Source: Alphaproteobacteria bacterium
GTDB lineage: Bacteria; Pseudomonadota; Alphaproteobacteria; SHVP01
Assembly: GCA_040216735.1 (NCBI GenBank)
Contig: JAVJOO010000002.1
Coordinates: 523,118 to 587,117, forward strand
DNA: 64,000 nt
Direction: 5' to 3'
The notes under the pieces are model-generated. The model did not search any database and was not told the DNA's origin. It saw only the letters and a list, made by a program, of their open reading frames with translations. Position numbers and translations under genes: made by a program. Shown here one piece after another: positions 57,522-64,000 of the stretch. Position 1 is the stretch's first letter. The number at the start of each line of letters is the position of its first letter.

Positions 57522-58403
57522 CTAGACGGCGGCGCGGCCGCTTTCCCGCGCTTGCGCGATCTCGCCGCGGCTTGCTTCCCAGCCAAGCATCGCGCGCTTG
57601 CGGGCACCGCCCCACCGGTAGTGATTGATCAAACCGGTCTTGCGGATGACCCGGTGGCACGGCACCACCCACGAGATCGCGTTATGGGCCACGGCGTTCC
57701 CGACCGCACGGCCATGCCGCGTTAGCCCGAGCCGGTTGCCGATCGCCTCGTACGTCGTGGTGTGGCCTGGGGGAATCGCGAGCAGTGCCTCCCACACCCG
57801 GATCTGAAAGTTGGTTCCCTTCAGCACGAGCGTGAGCGGCGTGTCGGCCGGTCGCGGCGCAAAGATCCGGCGCGCCATCGGTGCCACCGCGAGGTCGTCC
57901 TGCACAAAGGTCGCCCGCGACCAATTGCGAGCGAGGTCCGCGTGTGCGGCGCGGCGCGGCGCATCGCCCTCGCCAACGACGAAACCCAGTCCGCACACAC
58001 CGCGGTCGGTCAAATAGAGCAGACATTCGCCGAACGGTGAGGGTTGATACCCGTACCTGATAACGAGATCGGCTCCTCGCGCCTTGTATTCGCCAGGAGT
58101 CATAGCCTCGCAAGCAACAAATAAATCGTGCAACCGGGAGGGGCCGGACAGCCCGGCGCCATAGGCGGCGTCGAGCACGCTTGAGGAGTCCGCAAGCAAC
58201 GCCTTGGCATGATCGACGGTCAGGTATTGCTGAAACCGCTTCGGGCTGAGCCCGGCCCACCGTTTGAACAGGCGTTGAAAATGAAACGGGCTGAGCCCGA
58301 CGGCGGCGGCGATGTCGTCCAGCGAAAGGCGATCATCCGACTCGGCCAGCAATTGGATCGCGGTTTCGATGCGGGCGTAGTCGCGCGTGGGGGTGTGGGT
58401 CAT
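57522..58403 (-). CDS. Ada-like AraC-type regulator with O6-methylguanine methyltransferase
   Basis: A 293-residue fusion: AraC-type helix-turn-helix (LSLDDIAAAVGLSPFHFQRL, about 28-110) and a methylguanine methyltransferase domain with the acceptor C249 in VVPCHRVI. The N-terminal Cys-zinc domain of E. coli Ada, which repairs phosphotriesters and triggers activation, is missing. So it probably repairs O6-methylguanine directly, with any control by another route. ATG at 58403. Confidence 0.92.
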   Translation of the reverse strand: MTHTPTRDYARIETAIQLLAESDDRLSLDDIAAAVGLSPFHFQRLFKRWAGLSPKRFQQYLTVDHAKALLADSSSVLDAAYGAGLSGPSRLHDLFVACEAMTPGEYKARGADLVIRYGYQPSPFGECLLYLTDRGVCGLGFVVGEGDAPRRAAHADLARNWSRATFVQDDLAVAPMARRIFAPRPADTPLTLVLKGTNFQIRVWEALLAIPPGHTTTYEAIGNRLGLTRHGRAVGNAVAHNAISWVVPCHRVIRKTGLINHYRWGGARKRAMLGWEASRGEIAQARESGRAAV

Positions 58404-58525
58404 GGCCGAAGTCTGACCGTGGCGGGGTGACGACGCCACCCGATTCTTGCGGTGCCACCGTTTGCGTTGCGTCCGCATGCGCGCCGCGCAATGGTGCGCG
58501 ATGGTCCCCGCTACAAGGAGCGCAC

Positions 58526-58972
58526 ATGTTGTCGTGGTTTCTATTGTTCATGGTCGCCCTGGCCGGGTTTCTGACGCCGGTACAGGCATCGGTCAACGCG
58601 ATCCTCGGCCGCTCGCTCGGGCATCCGATATCGGCCGCCGTCATTTCTACTGGCGTCTCATTCAGCTTGTTGATGATCACGGCGGTGGCGATCCGCGTAC
58701 CGCTGCCGACTGCCGCGGGCATCGGCACGCCGTGGTGGATCTATGTCACCGGCGGCACCATCGGCGCGGTGTTCGTTTTCTTTCTCTTGTTCTCGGCCCC
58801 GATTATCGGGGCGACGGCCATGATCGGGGCGATTATCGCCGGCCAGTTGCTAGGCTCAGTGGTCCTCGACCACTACGGCCTGCTCGGGTTGCCGCAGCAC
58901 GACTTCACCCCGGGTCGCGCTGCTGGGATCGCGTTTCTTGTGGTCGGCGTGTTCTTGATTCGAAAGTTCTAG
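58526..58972 (+). CDS. DMT-family membrane protein (YdcZ/DUF606)
   Basis: A 148-residue, roughly five-helix protein. FLTPVQASVNAILGRSLGHP is the typical opening, and PIIGATAMIGAIIAGQLLGS the second half. These are half-size drug/metabolite transporters that presumably dimerise. AAGGAG lies six bases before the ATG at 58526. Unlike the eight full-size EamA permeases earlier in the window it has one repeat only. Substrate unknown. Its stop abuts the convergent DUF2244 gene. Confidence 0.86.
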   Translation: MLSWFLLFMVALAGFLTPVQASVNAILGRSLGHPISAAVISTGVSFSLLMITAVAIRVPLPTAAGIGTPWWIYVTGGTIGAVFVFFLLFSAPIIGATAMIGAIIAGQLLGSVVLDHYGLLGLPQHDFTPGRAAGIAFLVVGVFLIRKF

Positions 58973-59491
58973 TCAGGCCGGCAACGGGCCGTTCTTGAGT
59001 TTAGCGAGTTCCCCGCGCAGCGCCTTGGCCAACGCGACGCGCTCTTCGTGCAGCAGAAAATCGCCGAGCGCAACGTGACGTCCGTGGCTGGACAGCACGA
59101 GGCGGCTCTCGCGTCCGGCATCCTCATCGAGCGCGATCCGGACCCAGAACGGTTGAAACGTCCAACTCAAGACCTTGCCGCGCGGACTGATCCGGCGCAC
59201 CACAAGTTCGTTCTCGGTCAGCGCAATCGTTTCCATCAGGCGCGCCGCCCGGTAGCTGAGTTTGAAGGCGCCATAGATCAACAGGACGTCGAGTCCGAAG
59301 AACCCGACCACCGGCCACGACCCGGCAAGAAAGAAGAACAGCCCCGCCGTGAAGCTGACCGAGATCACCGCCGCCATCAGCGCCCAAAACCCGGCGCGCC
59401 CAAGGGAACGATGGGGATACAGCACCGCATCGAACAGCGGCGGTATCGTCACCTCAGGCGGGGGCGCAGGCGTGTCGGGCGCTTCAGTCAT
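58973..59491 (-). CDS. DUF2244 membrane protein
   Basis: A 172-residue protein with two adjacent helices (ALMAAVISVSFTAGLFFFLA and VVGFFGLDVLLIYGAFKLSY). The rest is cytoplasmic: LTENELVVRRISPRGKVLSW and LSSHGRHVALGDFLLHEER are DUF2244 features. The N-terminus is Pro-rich. ATG at 59491. Function unknown; it is often near nth in alphaproteobacteria, as here. Confidence 0.82.
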   Translation of the reverse strand: MTEAPDTPAPPPEVTIPPLFDAVLYPHRSLGRAGFWALMAAVISVSFTAGLFFFLAGSWPVVGFFGLDVLLIYGAFKLSYRAARLMETIALTENELVVRRISPRGKVLSWTFQPFWVRIALDEDAGRESRLVLSSHGRHVALGDFLLHEERVALAKALRGELAKLKNGPLPA

Positions 59492-59541
59492 GCCCCGATC
59501 ATAGCGTTTGGACAGCGGGCGAGCACAAGCGAATCCGGGTC

Positions 59542-59742
59542 CTAATCGCGACGAATTGTCTCGTCCTGCGGGTTGTCGGCGCGTTTCTGGCGGCGCTGCG
59601 CCGAACGCATCTTGTTGAGTGTCAGCATCGCCTCCCAAGCCCTGGGGTCGCACGCCGCCTGGGCCGCCAACAGGACGTCGATCGGCGGTGGACTGGGCCC
59701 CGCCGGCGGTTGATTGGGGATGGTTGTTTTGCGTTTGGGCAT
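59542..59742 (-). CDS. small hypothetical protein
   Basis: A 66-residue protein starting MPKRKTTIPNQPPAGPSPPP, followed by IDVLLAAQAACDPRAWEAML and a basic, Arg/Gln-rich tail. It has no membrane segment. GGGCATGGG lies around the start with no clear ribosome binding site. It stands between DUF2244 (same strand, 50 bases) and divergent nth. I do not recognise it; a coding role rests on the open frame and spacing only. Confidence 0.45.
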   Translation of the reverse strand: MPKRKTTIPNQPPAGPSPPPIDVLLAAQAACDPRAWEAMLTLNKMRSAQRRQKRADNPQDETIRRD

Positions 59743-59824
59743 GGGCACGTATTTAGCACACCTGGGCGCGATCCCGACAGGAGCGGCTTTGCCGCCTGGG
59801 GTGCGCGCCGCTACTCTCGCGGCC

Positions 59825-60583
59825 ATGAAAAAGGCCCATATCGACGAATTCTTCCGCCGTCTCGCCACGGTCAACCCGGCGCCCGAAACCGAGCTGATCT
59901 ATCACAATCCCTTTACCCTACTGGTTGCCGTGGTGCTGTCGGCGCAAGCGACCGATGCCGGCGTGAACAAGGCGACACCGGCGCTGTTCGCGGCGGCCGA
60001 CACGCCGGAAAAAATGGTGCGCCTGGGCGAAGCGAAGATTCGCGATCTCATCAAGACCATCGGATTGTTCAACACCAAGGCCAAGAACGTTGCCTCATTG
60101 AGCCGGATTCTGGTGGAGACCCACGGCGGCCAGGTGCCGCAAACGCGCGAGGCGCTAGAGGCGTTGCCGGGGGTTGGCCGCAAGACTGCTAACGTCGTGT
60201 TGAACACCGCCTTCGGCCACCCGACGATCGCAGTCGATACGCACATCTTTCGCGTCGGAAACCGGACCGGACTGGCGCCGGGCAAGACGCCGCTTGCGGT
60301 CGAACTCGGGTTGGAAAAGGCGGTGCCCGCCCATTGGAAACAACACGCCCACCACTGGTTGATTCTGCACGGGCGCTATGTGTGCAAGGCGCGCGTGCCG
60401 GACTGCCCGGCATGCCGCGTCGCCGAATTTTGCGCCTACAAAGCGAAGACCACCGCCGAGGGAGTCCCGCCGAAGAATCCGCGCGCCAAAGCGGCGTCGG
60501 AGAAAAACCCGGCCCAAAATAAAAAAGCGCCGAAGGGAAAGCGCCCGCCGCCCAAGGGTGGCCGGGGTGACTCTGCGCGCTAG
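59825..60583 (+). CDS. nth: endonuclease III
   Basis: A 252-residue base-excision repair glycosylase/AP lyase that removes oxidised pyrimidines. The helix-hairpin-helix LPGVGRKTANVVL carries the catalytic K120, and D138 is in AVDTHIFRV. The 4Fe-4S cluster ligands are CKARVPDCPACRVAEFC, spaced C-x6-C-x2-C-x5-C. The last 40 or so residues are a Lys/Pro/Gly-rich extension beyond the usual length. ATG at 59825; the stop overlaps the convergent lipoprotein gene. Confidence 0.96.
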   Translation: MKKAHIDEFFRRLATVNPAPETELIYHNPFTLLVAVVLSAQATDAGVNKATPALFAAADTPEKMVRLGEAKIRDLIKTIGLFNTKAKNVASLSRILVETHGGQVPQTREALEALPGVGRKTANVVLNTAFGHPTIAVDTHIFRVGNRTGLAPGKTPLAVELGLEKAVPAHWKQHAHHWLILHGRYVCKARVPDCPACRVAEFCAYKAKTTAEGVPPKNPRAKAASEKNPAQNKKAPKGKRPPPKGGRGDSAR

Positions 60584-61182
60584 TTCTCGCGCTCGTTGAG
60601 ACTGACCCGGCTGGCCGACCCTTCGGCAAGGTGGGCAAGGCATTGGGCGCTGGAGACCGGCGCGACCTGACTACGGGTTTCGACGTAGCGCACTTGGTAG
60701 TCCTCGGGTCCGTCTTCTTCGTACAGATAGATATGGGCGACACAGGCATCGCTCTTGTAAAGCCAGACTTCGCCGGGAGGTTCGGTATGCAGCAGTTCGG
60801 GCGTCCCCAGTAGGTCGGCGAGCGCGCTGCGCCCGAGACCGACGAGGCGGGCGGGTTCTAGCGCGGCAATCACGGGTTCAGGCGGTTTTGCCGGCGTCGG
60901 CGCGGCAGCCGGCGGTCGTGGCGGCGGCGGCCGAACGGAGGTTCGTTCCTCGGAACGCGCAGGCTCGGTCGGGCGCGGGGCCGGCGGCGTCAGGCGTACC
61001 GTGCTGGGGGGGCCGACCGCCGCGGTCCGTGCCGACTTGGCCTCGTCCACGACGACGCGGGGCGGCGGGACGGCCGCGCGATCCTCGCGTAGGACCGCGG
61101 CCACACGTGTGCTTTCGTCGGCGGGCGCGGCACAGGCAGCCAGCACCGCCAAACATCCGCCAATCAACCAAACCCGTGTCAT
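60580..61182 (-). CDS. lipoprotein with SmpA/BamE-like C-terminus
   Basis: A 200-residue lipoprotein with lipobox AVLAAC (Cys17), a Pro/Ala-rich linker to about residue 105, and a C-terminal domain: LVGLGRSALADLLGTPELLH and EVWLYKSDACVAHIYLY. That pattern resembles SmpA/BamE domains in other alphaproteobacterial lipoproteins. Function unknown. ATG at 61182; a start further up overlaps the preceding gene. It lies 16 bases after the EI24 gene. Confidence 0.78.
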   Translation of the reverse strand: MTRVWLIGGCLAVLAACAAPADESTRVAAVLREDRAAVPPPRVVVDEAKSARTAAVGPPSTVRLTPPAPRPTEPARSEERTSVRPPPPRPPAAAPTPAKPPEPVIAALEPARLVGLGRSALADLLGTPELLHTEPPGEVWLYKSDACVAHIYLYEEDGPEDYQVRYVETRSQVAPVSSAQCLAHLAEGSASRVSLNEREN

Positions 61183-61198
61183 ACCCAATACCAGCGCC

Positions 61199-61876
61199 CT
61201 AACCGGCGCGTAACCCCTTGAACACATGGATCATCGCCACCGGTGCGATGATCGCCGCGAAAAAATTGACGATCGGAATCGTAAACAGAACGGCGATCAC
61301 GATCCCTGCCATCAGAATACGACCCCGTTCCCGGCGGCGCAGCGCCTTGGCCGAAGCGATGTCGCTGTAGCGGTGCGCGACGGCCTCGAAATACTCTCGG
61401 CCCATAAGGTAGCCGTTGAGGACAAAGTAAACCAAGAAACCGATGCCGAAGATTAGGGCTAGGAACACATAGGGCACCAGCATGACGAGGTTGAGCGCCA
61501 CCAAAACGACAAGGAATCGAATGCCGACATAGATTTCTTGGGCTAGGGGCAAATCCTTGCCCGGTCGGTCGTGGGGGTAGTGTTCGCGCTCGACCGCCTC
61601 AAGGATTTCGCCCATGAAGAACGTGGTGATGACCATCGTCGCGACCGCCGGCGAAAACAGCCAGATGGCGAGGACGAAGATCAGCGATCCCGCGGCGCCG
61701 GAGACCCAACCCGAGAACCACAGGTCATAGGTCACCCAGATATATTCGATGGCCGCGCCGGCCAGAACGCCGACCAACACGATGACAACCAACGTCACCG
61801 CAAAGCTTTTGAGGAAGACCGCGCGAAACGCCGGTTCGGGGAGTTGGGCAATGGCTTTGGAAAAGGCGCTGATCAT
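61199..61876 (-). CDS. EI24-domain (CysZ-like) membrane protein
   Basis: A 225-residue protein with about five helices: FLKSFAVTLVVIVLVGVLAG, then a segment IWLFSPAVATMVITTFFMGE and NGYLMGREYFEAVAHRYSD, typical of EI24/CysZ proteins. CysZ imports sulfate in E. coli; alphaproteobacterial members of this branch are untested. Starts at ATG 61876. Gene order with the lipoprotein suggests one transcript. Confidence 0.85.
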   Translation of the reverse strand: MISAFSKAIAQLPEPAFRAVFLKSFAVTLVVIVLVGVLAGAAIEYIWVTYDLWFSGWVSGAAGSLIFVLAIWLFSPAVATMVITTFFMGEILEAVEREHYPHDRPGKDLPLAQEIYVGIRFLVVLVALNLVMLVPYVFLALIFGIGFLVYFVLNGYLMGREYFEAVAHRYSDIASAKALRRRERGRILMAGIVIAVLFTIPIVNFFAAIIAPVAMIHVFKGLRAG

Positions 61877-62011
61877 CGGGCGGTTCCTTGCGCGGCGCCG
61901 GTCGCGGGCGGCGAACCTGAGTTGCCCGGGAGCGCGGTCTATCTATACTGCCGCCACCGCCGCCTTGCCAGGGGCGCGCGATGCGTCGAATCGAACCCAA
62001 AGGAGGTTGTC

Positions 62012-63007
62012 CTGCCCTCTGCCACGCTTGATGCCGTTTGTATCGGCAATGCCATCGTCGACGTTTTCAGCGCGACCGAACCCGATTTTTTAACTCGGCA
62101 TGAACTGGTGCCGGGATCGATGAACTTGATCGACGAATCCCGCGCCGAGATGCTGTACGGCGAGATGGGGCCGGGCCGGGAGATGTCCGGCGGCTCTGCC
62201 GGGAACACAGCCGCCGGAATCGCTTCGCTCGGCGGTTCGTGCGGCTTCATCGGCAAAGTGCACGACGACGAACTAGGTAAGGTCTTTACCCACGATATGC
62301 GCGCGGCGGGGGTCGAGTTCACCACCTCCCATTTGGTTGCCGGCCCCGCTACCGCGCGCTGCCTCGTGTTAGTCACGCCCGATGCCCAGCGGACGATGAA
62401 TACGTACCTTGGGGCCTGCGTCGAACTGGGCCCCGACGACCTCGACGAAGACCAAATTGCCCGCGCCCAAGTCACCTACATGGAAGGGTATCTTTGGGAT
62501 CCGCCACTCGCCAAGGATGCTTTTCGCCGAGCGATCGAGGTCGCCCATGGCGCCGGGCGCAAGACAGCTCTGACGTTATCCGATTCATTCTGCGTCGATC
62601 GGTATCGCCGGGAGTTCTTGCAGCTCTTGGAGGGCGACATCGATATTCTGTTCGCCAACGAAGACGAATTGAAATCGCTCTATCAGGTCGACGATTTCGA
62701 CGACGCTTTGCAGCGCGTCCAGGGCCATTGCGAAATCGCCGCGTTGACGCGGAGCGAAAAGGGGTCGGTGATCGTGCGCGGCAACGAGATCCACATCGTC
62801 GATGCGAGCCCGGTCGAGCGCGTGGTCGACACGACCGGCGCCGGCGATCTCTATGCGTCGGGATTTCTTTACGGTCTCGCCCGCGGCTACGACCTCAAGA
62901 CCTGCGGCACCATCGCCGGTCTTGCGGCAGCCGAGATCATTTCCCACTACGGCGCGCGGCCCGAGACCGCGCTCAAGAAGCTGGTGGATGCACAGCTCAA
63001 GACATAG
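62012..63007 (+). CDS. PfkB-family adenosine/sugar kinase with a CTG start
   Basis: A 331-residue kinase. AVCIGNAIVDVFSATEPDF opens the protein; PGREMSGGSAGNTAAGIASL is the substrate-binding motif and VVDTTGAGDLYASGFLYG the second PfkB signature with catalytic D279. The closest group is adenosine kinase-like, though sugar substrates are possible. No ATG, GTG or TTG is in frame at the right place. AGGAGG at 62001-62006 lies five bases before a CTG at 62012, which gives exactly the family N-terminus. Confidence 0.88.
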   Translation: MPSATLDAVCIGNAIVDVFSATEPDFLTRHELVPGSMNLIDESRAEMLYGEMGPGREMSGGSAGNTAAGIASLGGSCGFIGKVHDDELGKVFTHDMRAAGVEFTTSHLVAGPATARCLVLVTPDAQRTMNTYLGACVELGPDDLDEDQIARAQVTYMEGYLWDPPLAKDAFRRAIEVAHGAGRKTALTLSDSFCVDRYRREFLQLLEGDIDILFANEDELKSLYQVDDFDDALQRVQGHCEIAALTRSEKGSVIVRGNEIHIVDASPVERVVDTTGAGDLYASGFLYGLARGYDLKTCGTIAGLAAAEIISHYGARPETALKKLVDAQLKT

Positions 63008-63034
63008 GCGCGCCGGCGCCGTCCGGTCGCGTTG

Positions 63035-64000
63035 ATGGCCCGCGCGCGCCTTATTGCGGGAATCATTCTCTATATCTATGTCGCGACGCATCTGATCAAT
63101 CACGCTTTGGGCATCGTTTCGCTCGAGGCGATGGAGGTGGGGCGCGACGTGTTTCTTGCGCTTTGGCGCAATGCCGTCGGCACCACGGTCCTGTACGGCG
63201 CCATTCTGACCCACGTCGTTCTCGTCCTATGGTCGATCTACCGGCGGCGCACGTTGCGAATGCCCACCCGCGAGGCGCTGCAAATCACCTTTGGATTGTT
63301 CATCCCCGCCCTATTGCTGGAGCACATCGTCGGCACCCGCGTTATGCATCAGATCGCCGAGGTCAACGATACCTACGGAAATGTTCTCTCGGTCTTGTGG
63401 GTCAGCCAACCCGAGAAAGGCGCCCTGCAGTCGATCGCGTTGCTCTTAGCCTGGACCCACGGCTCGATGGGCCTCTTTTTTTGGCTGCGCCTGAAACCTT
63501 GGTTCGCCATTGCCGCGCCGTGGCTGCTGGGTGCCGCGGTATTACTGCCGGTGCTGTCCCTGATCGGATTCGTCGACGGCGGCCGCGAACTCACCCGGCT
63601 GCTGGAGGACGAGGCGTTCGTCGATCAACTCCTCCAAACGATCAACCCACCGGACGAGGCCGCCACTGCGCAGGCCTTCGCTATCCTCAACTGGGGCTAC
63701 GTCGTTTACGGCACCATGCTTGGTCTGGTGGTTGTCGGCCGGATCGCCAGATGGATCGTGCAGCAACGGTCATACATGGTGACGATCACATATCCGGACG
63801 GTCGGAAGATTGCGATGGAACCGGGTGCAACAATTCTCGACGCAAGCCGTCGGCTCGGCGTGCCGCACGCGTCTGTCTGCGGCGGCCGCGGTCGTTGTTC
63901 GACCTGCCGCGTCCATATCAGTGCGGGCCGCGAGTCCCTGCCGGCACCCTCGGCGGAGGAAACGCGGGTCCTGATGCGGGTCGGCGCCTCCGACGCAACC
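63035..64000 (+). CDS. membrane protein with ferredoxin domain, probable adenylate cyclase (partial)
   Basis: The first 322 codons; the gene runs off the window. Residues 1-240 form about six helices with histidines, resembling a succinate/fumarate dehydrogenase membrane anchor (VATHLINHALGI, AWTHGSMGLFFW). From about 248 a plant-type [2Fe-2S] ferredoxin domain begins (MVTITYPDGRKI), with Cys282, Cys288 and Cys291. In alphaproteobacteria this pairing usually precedes an adenylate/guanylate cyclase domain, which would lie beyond the edge; that part is inference. ATG at 63035, 27 bases after the kinase gene. Confidence 0.8.
   Translation, partial: MARARLIAGIILYIYVATHLINHALGIVSLEAMEVGRDVFLALWRNAVGTTVLYGAILTHVVLVLWSIYRRRTLRMPTREALQITFGLFIPALLLEHIVGTRVMHQIAEVNDTYGNVLSVLWVSQPEKGALQSIALLLAWTHGSMGLFFWLRLKPWFAIAAPWLLGAAVLLPVLSLIGFVDGGRELTRLLEDEAFVDQLLQTINPPDEAATAQAFAILNWGYVVYGTMLGLVVVGRIARWIVQQRSYMVTITYPDGRKIAMEPGATILDASRRLGVPHASVCGGRGRCSTCRVHISAGRESLPAPSAEETRVLMRVGASDAT

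Overview
The window is 64 kb of a GC-rich, densely packed bacterial chromosome. I read it as an alphaproteobacterium, probably of a Rhodospirillales-like lineage. The grounds are the murJ-trpS-usp order near glnD, the hrcA-grpE pair divergent from rph-rdgB-hemW, an RpoH-type promoter of the alphaproteobacterial form before dnaK, a PhoB box of 11-bp-spaced heptamers before a Pit transporter, and several families common in that class (TIGR02300-like zinc ribbon, DUF2244, OlsB). This is inference from gene content; no rRNA or tRNA gene is visible. I see no phage, insertion sequence, CRISPR array or integrase.

Layout. 1-945: truncated Bax-like glucosaminidase. 1204-8505: usp, trpS, murJ, a Bcr/CflA exporter and glnD. 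8657-17270: eight EamA/DMT permease genes, four on each strand, converging on a glutathione-dependent formaldehyde dehydrogenase gene (frmA). 17343-23349: mutS, a Pit phosphate transporter behind a three-heptamer Pho box, a short-chain dehydrogenase and olsB (ornithine lipid synthesis). 23482-25968: a tiny secreted protein, a methyltransferase and a lower-GC SulP transporter. 26087-29983: three tandem paralogous membrane proteins followed by an orphan YejA-like binding protein. 30043-33516: comM, a small conserved protein, a DUF1848 protein and grpE. 33543-42508: hrcA, then rph-rdgB-hemW, an LpoA-like lipoprotein, and rsmI-yraN-BON lipoprotein-SirB1-gshB. 42696-45863: dnaK-dnaJ. 45916-51612: a medium-chain reductase, two paralogous methyltransferases of unusual architecture around a CBS protein, a second SDR and a GST. 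51711-64000: dapB, a hemolysin III-like protein, a cold-shock protein, a four-PAS hybrid kinase, a zinc-ribbon protein, an Ada-like repair protein, nth, small membrane and lipoproteins, a PfkB sugar/nucleoside kinase, and the start of a ferredoxin-linked membrane protein that is probably an adenylate cyclase.

How the genes fit together. Protein quality control is well represented: hrcA, grpE, dnaK and dnaJ lie within 13 kb. Glutathione chemistry recurs (frmA, gshB, GST). Pit and olsB, both linked to phosphate limitation in other alphaproteobacteria, are neighbours with a Pho box between pit and the SDR. The least explained parts are the eight-permease cluster, the membrane-protein trio with its orphan binding protein, the paralogous methyltransferases and the DUF1848 protein with a C-terminal radical-SAM-like cysteine motif.
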